DNA from: JBBIQS01 sp037442205
GTDB taxonomy: Bacteria > Myxococcota > Myxococcia > Myxococcales > UBA5297
Direction: 5' to 3'
Length of the DNA stretch: 64,000 nt
NCBI GenBank assembly: GCA_037442205.1
Contig: JBBIQS010000024.1
Coordinates: 26,945 to 90,944 of the forward strand
How positions within the stretch are numbered: the stretch's first letter is position 1; each line of letters starts with the position of its first letter. The position numbers and the translations under genes were made by a program. The notes beneath the pieces were generated by a model. The model was not told the DNA's origin. It searched no databases and was given only the letters and a program-made list of their open reading frames with translations. This document shows positions 44,154 to 53,302 of this stretch, piece after piece.

Positions 44154-45389
44154 ATGCGCAATTCCGCTCTTCTTCTGCTGGGCCTGCTGGCCGCCTGCGG
44201 CACTCCAGCTTCCTCGAAACCTGATGCCGGGAGCCCGACAGGCAGCGACGCCGGTGCGCAGGGCGGCGGCACCTGCTCGATGGGCGAGCCGATCGTTCAC
44301 CTGAGCGGATTCCAGGCCGAGTTCCTGCTCGGGGCGCTCGCCTCGGCGCCGGGCAAGCTGGCCGTCAGCTACGCCTTCAATCACTCCCACACCCAGATCT
44401 TCCGGCTGCTGATCTCCGACAGCGTGAACACCCCGACCGACGAGATCGTCTCCGGCTTCGGCTCGTCGTTCTTCGTCAACGCGCTGGACTTCGCCGGCGG
44501 TTCCTATGTGGTTGCGGGCAGCGACGAGGTGGGGACCCCGAAGTCGCAGCTGGCGTTCTTCGACGCCTCCGGGACGCAGGGCAGCTCGCACTCGGAAACC
44601 GGCTACCTCACCGTCGCCGCGGCGCGCGAAGGCGCTGGGGCGGCGATCCTGGAAGTCGCCCGGCCGGCCACGCCCACTCCGACCAACAGCTTCTACGTGC
44701 AGCACTACGACGGCTCTGCGGCGGTGGCCGGGGCGCCGATCCTGGTCGGCACCAGCGCGCGCAAGACCAGCCTCTGGGACCTGGCCTGGGGCCCGGCAAA
44801 CGCCTCGGGACTGGTGTGCGGATCGGCGAGCGCGGGCAGCGACGAAGTGCTGGCGCTGTTCGAGCAATCCGCCTCTGCTTCGACCGCCAAGCTGACCTCG
44901 GAAAAGCTGGCTGCTCTGCCCGCCACCGGGGATGCCGCCTTCGGCTGCCAGCTGGCGCTCACCGATTCCGGGGCCGCGGTGGCGCTGGCGGAGAGCGGCG
45001 GGGCTCCTCGTCTTGTCTGGCTGGACGGGCAGGCGCAGCTCGTGGCCGGCCCGGTCTCCTTCCTGAGCACCTACAAGAGCCAGCGCTACTTCGACGTGGC
45101 CTCCAGGTCCGGCCGGACGGCGCTGGCCTTCTTCGACGATCCGGGAGACGGCAGCCGACCCACGCACGTGCGCGTCCAGGTGTTCCTGACTCCCGGAGGC
45201 TCGCCGCTGACCTTCGTCGCCGACGACGGGATGCAACTCAGCGACGGGACACCCTGGGGCGACTTCATGCTCGGGAAGGTGCGGGTGGTCCCGACCGACG
45301 ATGGCTTCGCCGTGGCCTTCGACGCCAGCCCAGTCGCCAAGGTCGGCTACACCGACCTGGTGGTGCGCCCGCTCCACTGCACGCCGTAA
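44154..45389 (+). CDS. lipoprotein with propeller-like repeats
   Basis: A 411-residue exported lipoprotein starting at ATG 44154; the short signal peptide ends in LLAAC (Cys15), followed by an Asp/Ala/Gly linker (SPTGSDAGAQGGG). The mature protein is beta-rich with recurring strand patterns (AVSYAFNHSHTQIFRLLI, SSFFVNALDFAGGSYVV, GRTALAFFDDPGDGSR) and looks like a seven- or eight-bladed propeller, though I do not recognise the family. It is the second member of a run of secreted genes beginning at 42547 and is followed after 14 bases by a cytoplasmic protein. Confidence 0.7.
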   Translation: MRNSALLLLGLLAACGTPASSKPDAGSPTGSDAGAQGGGTCSMGEPIVHLSGFQAEFLLGALASAPGKLAVSYAFNHSHTQIFRLLISDSVNTPTDEIVSGFGSSFFVNALDFAGGSYVVAGSDEVGTPKSQLAFFDASGTQGSSHSETGYLTVAAAREGAGAAILEVARPATPTPTNSFYVQHYDGSAAVAGAPILVGTSARKTSLWDLAWGPANASGLVCGSASAGSDEVLALFEQSASASTAKLTSEKLAALPATGDAAFGCQLALTDSGAAVALAESGGAPRLVWLDGQAQLVAGPVSFLSTYKSQRYFDVASRSGRTALAFFDDPGDGSRPTHVRVQVFLTPGGSPLTFVADDGMQLSDGTPWGDFMLGKVRVVPTDDGFAVAFDASPVAKVGYTDLVVRPLHCTP

Positions 45390-45403
45390 CCTCGAGAGGC
45401 GCG

Positions 45404-45892
45404 ATGGGCTTCGGCGACCGCTGGGACAGGAAGAATCGCTCGGAGGAGAACGCCGGCAAGCCGCTGGGCGGCGGTGTCGATGCCAGGCCTGCTCCGATCT
45501 CGGGCAAGGCGACGCTCAGCGGGCTGTCGATCGCCAAGCCAGTGACGCGCGAGGGGAGGACCGGGCTGTCGGTGCGCTTCACGCTGCACACCGAGTCGCT
45601 CGCCGGCGACCGGCTGGTGCTGGAGACCTCGCTGCACGAGCAGATCAAGGGGCCGCTCAAGTCCTCCGTCCCGACATTGGCCGATTCCCTGGGCAACGTC
45701 GGGACCTTCGAAATCTTCACTCCGGCCGACGACGAGCCGGCCTCCAGCGAGCAGTCGGCGTTCTTTCCATTCGCGGCGATCGAGGTCGACGGCGCCGGCA
45801 AGCACCGCTGCTTCGCCCGGGTGCGTGTCCTGGAGGAGCGGCGTGGGGTGATGGCCGAGGAGGAGATCGGCTTCGAACTCACCGCCGGCTGA
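45404..45892 (+). CDS. hypothetical protein
   Basis: A 162-residue protein with no signal peptide. ATG 45404 has GAGAGG 5 bases upstream. Its first 50 residues are charged and Gly-rich (FGDRWDRKNRSEENAG), and the rest is a single beta-rich domain (LSGLSIAKPVTREGR, LSVRFTLHTESLAGDRLVLE, ERRGVMAEEEIGFEL). It starts 14 bases after the preceding lipoprotein stop, so it is probably in that transcript. Family not recognised. Confidence 0.55.
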   Translation: MGFGDRWDRKNRSEENAGKPLGGGVDARPAPISGKATLSGLSIAKPVTREGRTGLSVRFTLHTESLAGDRLVLETSLHEQIKGPLKSSVPTLADSLGNVGTFEIFTPADDEPASSEQSAFFPFAAIEVDGAGKHRCFARVRVLEERRGVMAEEEIGFELTAG

Positions 45893-45993
45893 GCGCCCCG
45901 CTCCGACCTTTCGTTGCCGCCTCCAGGGGCGTCGAATACCATACGCGCCCTCGCGGGCCCTCTCGGGCGCCGCTGCAAACCAATGGAGGAACG

Positions 45994-46716
45994 ATGACCG
46001 CACGCCTGGGAGTCAACGTCGATCACGTCGCCACGCTGCGCCAGGCGCGCCGCGCCCGCTATCCCGACCCGGTCACCGCCGCGGCCCTGGCCGAGCTCGG
46101 CGGCGCCTCGCAGATCACCCTGCACCTGCGCGAGGACCGCCGGCACATCCAGGACCGCGATCTCAAGATCCTGCGCGAGACCTGCAAGACCCTGCTCAAC
46201 CTCGAGATGGCGGCCACCGGCGAGCTGGTCAAGATCGCCTACGAGATTCGCCCCGACGTCTCGACCCTGGTCCCCGAGCGCCGCGAGGAGCTGACCACCG
46301 AAGGCGGCCTGGACTGCATCAGCCAGCGCGACAACCTGCGCAAGGTCGTCCGCACCCTGCGCGACGCGGAGATCGAGGTCTCGCTGTTCATCGACCCAGA
46401 CATCGACCAGCTGCGCTCGGCGCACAAGCTCGACGCCCAGCGGGTCGAGTTTCACACCGGCCGCTATGCCGACGCCCGCACCGCCAAGGAGCGCGAGCAC
46501 GAACTGGCGCGCATCGTCGACTGCGCCAAGGCCGGCGCCAAGCTGGGCCTGCACGTCGCCGCCGGCCACGGCCTCAACTACGAGAACGTCCAGCCGGTGG
46601 CGCGCATCTCCGAGATCACCGAGCTGAACATCGGCCACTCGATCGTCGGCCGCGCGGTGATGGTGGGGATGGAGCGCGCCGTCGCCGACATGGTTGAGCT
46701 GATCCGCACCGCTTAG
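45994..46716 (+). CDS. pdxJ: pyridoxine 5'-phosphate synthase
   Basis: A 240-residue TIM-barrel enzyme of de novo vitamin B6 synthesis (1-deoxyxylulose 5-phosphate plus 3-amino-2-oxopropyl phosphate to pyridoxine 5'-phosphate). ATG 45994 follows GGAGGA at 3 bases. Signatures: LGVNVDHVATLRQARR (5-20), HLREDRRHIQDRD, NLEMAATGE, TLVPERREELTTEGG, VSLFIDPD, VEFHTGRYAD, AAGHGLNYENV and NIGHSIVGRAVMVGMERAV. All catalytic positions of the family (His45, Glu72 equivalents) appear retained. The next gene is nnr, a common neighbour in this lineage; acpS, which often lies between, is absent. Confidence 0.97.
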   Translation: MTARLGVNVDHVATLRQARRARYPDPVTAAALAELGGASQITLHLREDRRHIQDRDLKILRETCKTLLNLEMAATGELVKIAYEIRPDVSTLVPERREELTTEGGLDCISQRDNLRKVVRTLRDAEIEVSLFIDPDIDQLRSAHKLDAQRVEFHTGRYADARTAKEREHELARIVDCAKAGAKLGLHVAAGHGLNYENVQPVARISEITELNIGHSIVGRAVMVGMERAVADMVELIRTA

Positions 46717-46841
46717 CTCCGCACCGCCCGAAAAGTCTCCTTTTCGCCCCCGCGCCTCCGGGCAGCGGGAATGCCGCCGGGCCGCGCCGCCGCCACACTA
46801 GAATCGGAGCCAGAAGGACAGAGCTGACGGGGAGGACCGCC

Positions 46842-48389
46842 ATGATTGCGACCAGGCCGACTCGCATCGTCACCACCGAGCAGATGCGCATCCTCGACCG
46901 GGCGGCCAGCGAGGAGTTCGCCGTCCCGAGCCGGGTGCTGATGGAGAACGCCGGCGCCGCGGTCGCCCGCGAGGCGCGCAAGCGGCTGCGCGGCAGCCGG
47001 AAGGCCATCGTCCTGTGCGGCCCGGGCAACAACGGCGGCGACGGGCTGGTAGCCGCCCGCCACCTCGCCAACCTGGGCGCCAAGGTCGAGGTGCTGCTGC
47101 TCTCCGAGAGCCTCAAGGGCGACGCCGAGCAGAACCTGATCGCCTTCCGCAAGCTGGGCGGCTCGCTCAAGCTCTACTCGACCGGCGCCCCGCTCGGCGC
47201 CGGCAACCACGACCTGATCATCGATGCCATCTTCGGCATCGGCCTGACCCGCAAGCCCGAGGGCAACCCGCTGGTGGCGATCGAGGCCGTCGAGGTGGCC
47301 CGCGACCTTGGCGCCACCGTGCTCTCGGTCGACGTGCCCTCGGGCCTGGACAGCGACACCGGACGGCCGCTGGGGGCCTGCGTCACCGCCGACGTCACAG
47401 TCACCTTCGGCTACCTCAAGCGCGGCCTGGTCCACGAGCCGGGCTGCACCTTCGCCGGCGAGGTGGTCCTGGCCGACATCTCGCTGCCGCGGCTGGCCGA
47501 GACCCGGCTGTCGGGGCCGCCGCTGTTCTTGCTGCGCGAGGACGAGATCCGCTCCATCCTGCCGTCGCGCCAGCAGGACACGCACAAGGGCAACTTCGGC
47601 CATGTGCTGGTGCTGGCCGGCTCGCCGGGCAAGACCGGGGCGGCGTCGATGACCTGCGCGGCGGCAATGCGCGGCGGGGCCGGGCTGGTGACCCTGGTGG
47701 CGCGCGCCGCCGACCTGGCCCAGGCGCAGCAGTACACCCCAGAGATCATAGGAGCCGTGCTCCCCGGCTCCGGGCCGCTGTCGCTGGCCGACCTGCCGGC
47801 GCTGCTCGAGGCCAGCAAGGGCAAGACGGTGCTGGCCGTCGGGCCCGGGCTCTATCGCGGGCCGGAGACCGCGGCGCTGCTGGGGCAACTGCTGGCCGGG
47901 GCCAAGCTGCCGGCCGTGCTCGACGCCGACGCGCTCAACGCCCTGGCCGAGAAGCCGGAGATGCTCAAGGGGGCGAGCGCCCCGGTGATCCTGACCCCGC
48001 ATCCTGGCGAGATGGCGCGGCTGGCCAAGCTGACCACCGCCCAGGTCCAGGAGGATCGGCTGGGCGTGGCCCGCCGGTTCTCCGACCAGTACCGGGTGAC
48101 GGTGGTGCTCAAGGGAGCGCGGTCGATCATCGCCGACGTCAACGGCGCCACCGCGGTCAACCCCACCGGCAACCCGGGGATGGCCACCGGCGGCTCGGGC
48201 GACGTGCTGACCGGATTGGCGGCGGCGCTGGTGGCCCAGGGCATCACTGCCGGAAGCGCGGCCTGCGCCTCGGTCTTCGTGCACGGCCTCGCCGGCGACC
48301 TGCAGCGGGAGCGACGGGGAAGCATGGGGCTGGTGGCCAGCGATCTGCTCGACGGCATCACGGAGGTCTGGGCGAAGTGGGGAGTGTGA
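46842..48389 (+). CDS. nnr: bifunctional NAD(P)H-hydrate epimerase / ADP-dependent dehydratase
   Basis: A 515-residue repair enzyme for hydrated NAD(P)H. The N-terminal epimerase (1-220) has RVLMENAGAAVA, GPGNNGGDGL, IIDAIFGIGL and DVPSGLDSDTG. The C-terminal ribokinase-like dehydratase (about 240-510) has HKGNFGHVLVLAGSPGKTGA, GPGLYRG, LTPHPGEMARLAKL and the ADP-binding NPGMATGGSGDVLTG. GGGGAGGA is 5 bases before ATG 46842. Nnr precedes tsaE with a GTGA overlap, a widely conserved pairing. Confidence 0.96.
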   Translation: MIATRPTRIVTTEQMRILDRAASEEFAVPSRVLMENAGAAVAREARKRLRGSRKAIVLCGPGNNGGDGLVAARHLANLGAKVEVLLLSESLKGDAEQNLIAFRKLGGSLKLYSTGAPLGAGNHDLIIDAIFGIGLTRKPEGNPLVAIEAVEVARDLGATVLSVDVPSGLDSDTGRPLGACVTADVTVTFGYLKRGLVHEPGCTFAGEVVLADISLPRLAETRLSGPPLFLLREDEIRSILPSRQQDTHKGNFGHVLVLAGSPGKTGAASMTCAAAMRGGAGLVTLVARAADLAQAQQYTPEIIGAVLPGSGPLSLADLPALLEASKGKTVLAVGPGLYRGPETAALLGQLLAGAKLPAVLDADALNALAEKPEMLKGASAPVILTPHPGEMARLAKLTTAQVQEDRLGVARRFSDQYRVTVVLKGARSIIADVNGATAVNPTGNPGMATGGSGDVLTGLAAALVAQGITAGSAACASVFVHGLAGDLQRERRGSMGLVASDLLDGITEVWAKWGV

Positions 48390-48865
48390 GCGAGCGCAGG
48401 ACGATCTCGGTGCGTTCCCCGGCGGCGATGCGCCGGCTGGGACAACGGCTCGGCGGCCTGCTGCAGCCCGGCGACTTCGTCGGCCTGGTGGGAGACCTGG
48501 GGACCGGCAAGACGGTGCTGACCCGCGGCATCGCCGAGGGGGCGCAGGTGCCCATGGATCAGGTGGCCAGCCCGACCTTCGCCATCGTCTATCCGTACCA
48601 GGGGCGCCTGCTCATCCACCACGCCGACCTGTATCGGGTCAGCGACGAGGACGAGCTGGTGGCCACCGGGTACTTCGACCTGCTCAAGCTGCCGGCGGCG
48701 ACCGTCGTCGAGTGGGTGGACCGGGTGCCGGCGGCGATCCCCGACGAGCACCTGCTGTTGACCCTCGAGCGGACCGGGGAGCGCACCCGCCGCATCCGCC
48801 TGGAGCCCAAGGGCCAGCGTCACGAGCAGCTATGCGCCGCGCTGCTGGAAGCCCCGCTGAAGTGA
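48386..48865 (+). CDS. tsaE: tRNA threonylcarbamoyladenosine biosynthesis ATPase
   Basis: A 159-residue ATPase required with TsaB and TsaD to make t6A37 in tRNAs that read ANN codons. GTG 48386 overlaps the nnr stop (GTGA); an ATG at 48428 would delete the N-terminal strand. Walker A is GDLGTGKT (36-43); SPTFAIVYPYQ, HHADLYR and EWVDRVPAAIPDEHLLL complete the family pattern. Length is typical (about 150-160). TsaB, often next to it, is not in the window. Confidence 0.94.
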   Translation: MSERRTISVRSPAAMRRLGQRLGGLLQPGDFVGLVGDLGTGKTVLTRGIAEGAQVPMDQVASPTFAIVYPYQGRLLIHHADLYRVSDEDELVATGYFDLLKLPAATVVEWVDRVPAAIPDEHLLLTLERTGERTRRIRLEPKGQRHEQLCAALLEAPLK

Positions 48866-48915
48866 CCGGGGCCCGCTGCGACCTCTGCCGACGGCGGATT
48901 TCGGCGGCCCCGTCC

Positions 48916-48943
48916 TTGTCAAGCTCATCGGGGCGCCTATATT
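48916..48943 (+). promoter_or_regulatory. sigma-70-type promoter for the DUF6178 gene
   Basis: TTGTCA (48916-48921), a 16-base spacer and TATATT (48938-48943), 11 bases before the ATG at 48954. A start site about 7 bases after the -10 box would leave almost no leader, so the mRNA would be nearly leaderless; there is no ribosome-binding site, which agrees. Confidence 0.6.
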
Positions 48944-48953
48944 GCCGCCCGTC

Positions 48954-50672
48954 ATGAGCCAGACCCCCACCAAGTCCGGAAACGGCAAGGCCACCCCCAG
49001 CCAAGAGCGCGCGCTCCAGCGGCAGGAGCTCAAGCGCGAGCTGTCGAAGGCGACCAGCGCCCGCAAGCGCCTCGACCTGCTCATCAGCCATCCGCAGAGC
49101 GCGGCGCTGGTGCCGACGCTGCCGGCCGAGGAGCTGTACTTCACCATCCGCGAGGTGGGGCTGCACGACTGCGTCGAGCTGGTGCGGATAACCAGCCCCG
49201 GGCAGTTCCGGACCTTCCTCGACCTCGACGCCTGGAAGCGCGAGCAGCTCGATCCGTCGTCGGCGCTGCTCTGGCTGCGCGCCGCCCACGCCGGCATCGA
49301 GGACGAGGCCTTCCGCAAGAAGCTGCACCTGCTGGACATGGAGGTGCTGGAGCTGCTGCTCAAGACCTCGGTCAAGACCTGGGATCTGCAGGAGGACGAG
49401 GATCCGGAGCCGCAAGGCATCAGCTGGCGGTCGCCCGAGGGCCGCTATCTGGTGGAGTTCCTGGTCGAGGGAGAGGACTACATCGGGGTCAAGGAGATGC
49501 TCGACGAGCTGTACGCCGAGGATCCGTTCCGGGCGGTGCGGCTGCTGGAGGCGGTGCGCTGGGAGCTTCCCAGCGAGTTGGAGGAGACGGCCTTCCGCTG
49601 GCGCAACGCGCGCCTGGCCGACCTGGGCTTCCCCAGCCTCGCCGAGGCGCTGTCGTACTACGCCTACTTCGATCCCGACGCCGCCCTGCCGAGGCTGGCC
49701 GGTCCGCCGGCAGTTCCTGAAGGGTTCTTCCTGTCGCGAGTCGCCTCGGGAGAGCGGTTCCTGGATTCGGCGGCGGCAAGGCTGGAAGAAGCCGAGCGCG
49801 ATGTGCTCGAGCGGCAGCTGGTGACGGTGTTCAACGCCGCGCTGGTTGTCGAGGGCGTGGATCCGGGAGATCTGGCGGCGGTCCAGCGCGCCCTGGCTTC
49901 TGCTCGCGACACCCTGTCGCTGGGATTGGAGCACGCCTCCAAGGCCGAGCCAGTGGAGGCCGCCGCGCTGCTCGCGGGAGCGCCGCTCAAGCGGATCTTC
50001 CAGGTGGGCGCGAGCCTGGCGCTCAAGCTCAAGTTCCGGGCCGACCGGCTGATGCGCGCCGGCAAGTCCGCCCTCCCGGGGACGAAGGAAACCCCGCTCT
50101 TCGACGCGCCCATTGGAGAGGCGATCGTGGCGCTGCGGCGCAAGCGGCCGCTCTGCGTCGACGACTCGAAGGTTCCGCCGGGGCAGTCGGTGGGACCGGC
50201 GCGGCCGTTCCGCGATCGCGCGGATCTCCATCGTGTTGCCGAGCTGCTGACCAAGGCCGAGCAGCTCGCCGAGCTGATGGCCACGCTCGGGTTCAAGCCG
50301 GAGGCTTCCGCTGCCGGCGTGGAGCAGGAGCAGCGGTCGCTGGTCCGGTTCTCGGACTTCTACCTGACTGCCGCCGCCCAGGTCGCGCTGGGAGGCACTC
50401 TCCAATTCGCCCCGATCCGCTTGGAGCAGCTGCCCGAGCTCGCCAAGCGCGCGTTCACGGGAAGCTCCGGATCGGTCTGCCTGGATGAGTCCTTTGAGCG
50501 GGTCCTGTTCGAGCCCTTGCGGGCGGCCGCCGCTCACCTGGAGGGCTCCCAGGGGACGGTCGACTGGTTCGTGGACCTTTGCCGGGCCCGCCTTATCGAG
50601 GAGTGGGGCCGGCCGCTGGCGAGCGGGAACGGGCCCGAGGCGGGGCTGTCGGTGCCGCTCATCGTCGCGTGA
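48954..50672 (+). CDS. DUF6178 family protein
   Basis: A 572-residue cytoplasmic protein. ATG 48954 has no ribosome-binding site, but a promoter lies just upstream. It is mostly helical: KRELSKATSARKRLDLLISH, LPAEELYFTIREVGLHD, WLRAAHAGIEDEAFRKK, a central PEGRYLVEFLVEGEDYIGV, and a C-terminal region ending in WFVDLCRARLIEEWG. This layout matches the DUF6178 proteins that I know from deltaproteobacteria, of unknown function. Length (about 550-600) is typical. It follows tsaE by 88 bp but has its own promoter, so it need not be functionally related. Confidence 0.75.
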   Translation: MSQTPTKSGNGKATPSQERALQRQELKRELSKATSARKRLDLLISHPQSAALVPTLPAEELYFTIREVGLHDCVELVRITSPGQFRTFLDLDAWKREQLDPSSALLWLRAAHAGIEDEAFRKKLHLLDMEVLELLLKTSVKTWDLQEDEDPEPQGISWRSPEGRYLVEFLVEGEDYIGVKEMLDELYAEDPFRAVRLLEAVRWELPSELEETAFRWRNARLADLGFPSLAEALSYYAYFDPDAALPRLAGPPAVPEGFFLSRVASGERFLDSAAARLEEAERDVLERQLVTVFNAALVVEGVDPGDLAAVQRALASARDTLSLGLEHASKAEPVEAAALLAGAPLKRIFQVGASLALKLKFRADRLMRAGKSALPGTKETPLFDAPIGEAIVALRRKRPLCVDDSKVPPGQSVGPARPFRDRADLHRVAELLTKAEQLAELMATLGFKPEASAAGVEQEQRSLVRFSDFYLTAAAQVALGGTLQFAPIRLEQLPELAKRAFTGSSGSVCLDESFERVLFEPLRAAAAHLEGSQGTVDWFVDLCRARLIEEWGRPLASGNGPEAGLSVPLIVA

Positions 50673-50797
50673 GCGCCCGGCCGTCCCGCAGCACGTTTGG
50701 AGACTGGAGCCGCGCCCGGCGGCGACCAAGCTTCCCACCTGGCTCCTGAGGCGGTCGCCCGGAGCAGGGGTGTCCTCCCGACGCCCAGAGGGGAAGC

Positions 50798-52054
50798 TTG
50801 TCGAAGTCGAGCACGAATCTCCCCGCGCAGGACGGACTGGCCTTCGCCGCCGCCGTCGGCTTCACGCTCTCCCTCTACTCGAGCATCGTCAGCCTCTTCC
50901 CCGTCCTGGAGCCGGCGCGCCCGGCGCTGCTCACCGCGGGGATTGCCTTCGCGGTGCTGATGTTCGGCCGGATCGCCCGCGCCCAGCCGATCTCCTGGGA
51001 CGGCGGCCGCGGGCTGGCGCTGATCGGCCTGTGCGCCTGGACTGCGCTGTCCTACCGCTGGTCCTTCAACCCCCCGGCGACCCGCGAGCAGGCGCTGGAG
51101 CTGGCCAAGCTGGCGGGCATCTACCTGACGCTGGTCAACGTGATCACCACCCGCCGGCGGCTGGCCATCGTCCTGGCGGTCGCCGTCCTCGCCTCGCTGG
51201 CCCCGTCGATCGGGGCCGTCAACCGCTGGCGCGACGGGATCGACCTCCTCGACGGCTACCGGGCCCGCTGGCTGGGCGTCTATCTGGATCCCAATCACCT
51301 GGCGATGAGCCTGGTGGCAGTGGTTCCGATCGCGGTGGCGCTGCTGCTGCACTCGCGCTCGTGGGCGCTGCGCATCGCCAGCGCGGCCGCGGGCGGGCTG
51401 GCGGTCGCCGCCATCGTGCTGACCCACTCCCGCGGCGGCGCGGTGGGGCTGCTGATCGCCATGGTGCTGTGGGCGCTGAGCGCGGCGGAGAAGATCAAGG
51501 CGCTGGCGCTCACCGCGGCGATGGCCATGGCTCTGGCGGTCTTCGCCCCGTCGAGCTTCTGGACGCGCACCGAGTCGATCGCCGCCTATGAGGAAGACGC
51601 CTCGGCGCAGGGGCGGGTCTGGGCCTGGGAGGTGGCGGCGGCCATCAACCAGGACCGGCCGCTGACCGGCGCCGGGGGCGGGGCCTTCCGCTTCGCCTGG
51701 CCGCACTACGCCCCTCCCGAGGCCCGGGGCATCGCCCTGGTGGCGCACAACGTCTTTCTGGCGCAGCTGGGCGAACTCGGCTGGGTCGGGCTGCTGCTCT
51801 TCGTCGCCTTCGTCAGCAGCTGCCTGGCCGGGGCCTTCGCCGCCTCCGGCGACGGGAGGGCAGGTCCCCTTGCGCGGGCGGTGGCCGCCGGCTTCGCCGG
51901 CTACATCGTGTGCAGCATGCTCAGCGGCTACGTCCTCTCGGCGCACTTCTTCCTGCTGGCCGCGCTGGCCGCCGCGAGCCAGCGCGCCCTGGCTCCGGCG
52001 AACGACCCGCTGGCGCACCCGTCGCTGCCGGCGGCGGGGAGCGCCCCGGTCTAG
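50798..52054 (+). CDS. O-antigen ligase / polymerase-like membrane protein
   Basis: A 418-residue polytopic membrane protein. TTG 50798 is chosen because GAGGGGAA sits 4 bases upstream; no ATG fits the N-terminal helix. About 10-12 hydrophobic segments are visible, with a large periplasmic loop (about 225-320) as in the Wzy/O-antigen-ligase superfamily. Family signatures include DPNHLAMSLVAVVPIAVALL, THSRGGAVGLLIAMVL, GRVWAWEVA and HNVFLAQLGELG. It polymerises or ligates surface polysaccharide at the outer face of the inner membrane. The gene is 8 bases before a family 4 glycosyltransferase, which suggests one exopolysaccharide operon. Confidence 0.87.
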   Translation: MSKSSTNLPAQDGLAFAAAVGFTLSLYSSIVSLFPVLEPARPALLTAGIAFAVLMFGRIARAQPISWDGGRGLALIGLCAWTALSYRWSFNPPATREQALELAKLAGIYLTLVNVITTRRRLAIVLAVAVLASLAPSIGAVNRWRDGIDLLDGYRARWLGVYLDPNHLAMSLVAVVPIAVALLLHSRSWALRIASAAAGGLAVAAIVLTHSRGGAVGLLIAMVLWALSAAEKIKALALTAAMAMALAVFAPSSFWTRTESIAAYEEDASAQGRVWAWEVAAAINQDRPLTGAGGGAFRFAWPHYAPPEARGIALVAHNVFLAQLGELGWVGLLLFVAFVSSCLAGAFAASGDGRAGPLARAVAAGFAGYIVCSMLSGYVLSAHFFLLAALAAASQRALAPANDPLAHPSLPAAGSAPV

Positions 52055-52062
52055 GAGGCGGC

Positions 52063-53223
52063 ATGAAGTCCCGATCATCTCCCTCGACCGACCCGCGCCC
52101 GCGGGTGCTGGAGTTCGTCAACAGCTTCCACCTCGGCGGCACCGAGGGCCAGGTGGTGCACCTGCTGCGCGGCCTGCGGCCGGACTTCGACGTCCGGCCG
52201 GCGGCGCTGCGCGCCGAGGGGCCGCATCTGGCCGAGCTGCGGCGGCTGGGGCTCGAGCCGTACGAGGTGCGGCTGCCGGGATCGCTGGCGCGGCCGGCGG
52301 CGCTGGTCCAGGTCGCCCGGCTGGCCCGCTGGCTGCGGCAGGAGCGGGTGCAGCTGGTGCACGCGCAGGACTTCTACACCGCCCTGGTCGGGGTCCCGGC
52401 GGCGCGGCTGGCCGGGGCCAAGGTGGTGGTCGGACGGCTCGACCTGGCCCACTGGCTCAATCCCGCACAGCGGGTGGCCCTCGCCGCCGCCTGCCGGGCT
52501 GCGGACCAGGTGGTGGTGAACGCCGAGGCCATCCGCGAGATGCTGCGCCGCAGCGAGCTCTTCCCGGCCTCGCGGATCAGCGTCATCCGCAACGGCATCG
52601 ACCTGGAGCGCTTCGACCGCGCGCTGGCCCAGCCGCCCAATCAGCCGCTGCCGCGCCTGGAGGAGAAGACGGTCATCATCCATGTCGCCAACATGGTCCA
52701 CCCGGTGAAGGCCCAGGAGGATCTGCTCGAGGCCTTCCGCGAGGTGGTGCGCGAGCGGCCGCGGGCGGTGCTGCTGCTGGTCGGCGACGGGCCGCGGCGC
52801 AAGCTGCTGGAGCAGATGGCGGCGCAGCTGGGGATCGTCCGCCACGTCTACTTCCTCGGCCACCGAAGCGACGTCCCGGCGATCCTGGCGCGCTCGCACC
52901 TCGGCGTCCTCTGCTCGCACGCCGAGGGGCTCTCCAACGCGATCATCGAAGGGATGGCCGCCTCGCTGCCGATGGTGGTCTCCGACGCCGGGGGAAACCG
53001 CGAGCTGGTGCGGGATCGCGTCAGCGGCTACGTGGTCCCGCCGCGCTCGCCGGCGGCGCTGGCCCGCAAGCTGTCGGCGCTCGCCGGGTCCCATCCCCAG
53101 CGCCAGCGGATGGGGAGGGCGGGGCGCAGCTTCGTCGAGCGCGAGCTCGCCTTGGAGCGGCTGATCCGCCAGCACGGAGAGCTCTACCGCCAGGTCCTGG
53201 GCGAACCTCGGGCGCGGGCCTGA
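52063..53223 (+). CDS. family 4 glycosyltransferase
   Basis: A 386-residue GT-B fold enzyme that adds a sugar from an NDP donor to a growing surface glycan. ATG 52063 has AGGAGG 5 bases upstream, and an in-frame ATG much further up is in the previous gene. The N-terminal domain has NSFHLGGTEGQVVHLLRGL (acceptor side); the C-terminal domain has VIRNGIDLERFD, VANMVHPVKAQEDLLEAF, GDGPRRKLLEQ, CSHAEGLSNAIIEGMAAS (the E-x7-E motif) and VVSDAGGNRELV. Cytoplasmic or membrane-associated. The sugar is not predictable from sequence. Confidence 0.92.
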   Translation: MKSRSSPSTDPRPRVLEFVNSFHLGGTEGQVVHLLRGLRPDFDVRPAALRAEGPHLAELRRLGLEPYEVRLPGSLARPAALVQVARLARWLRQERVQLVHAQDFYTALVGVPAARLAGAKVVVGRLDLAHWLNPAQRVALAAACRAADQVVVNAEAIREMLRRSELFPASRISVIRNGIDLERFDRALAQPPNQPLPRLEEKTVIIHVANMVHPVKAQEDLLEAFREVVRERPRAVLLLVGDGPRRKLLEQMAAQLGIVRHVYFLGHRSDVPAILARSHLGVLCSHAEGLSNAIIEGMAASLPMVVSDAGGNRELVRDRVSGYVVPPRSPAALARKLSALAGSHPQRQRMGRAGRSFVERELALERLIRQHGELYRQVLGEPRARA

Positions 53224-53244
53224 CCGGTCGTTTCTGGCAAATGA

Positions 53245-53279
53245 GAAGGCCCGGCCCCTCGAATCGAGGCCGGGCCTTC
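53245..53279. terminator. bidirectional terminator
   Basis: A 12-bp perfect stem (53245-53256 with 53268-53279), with an internal CCTCG/CGAGG alternative, lies between the convergent glycosyltransferase and GH123-like genes. Its strength makes termination in both directions likely, although the T-runs are short. Confidence 0.85.
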
Positions 53280-53302
53280 GTGTCTGTCGCCGCGTCGCAG
53301 GG

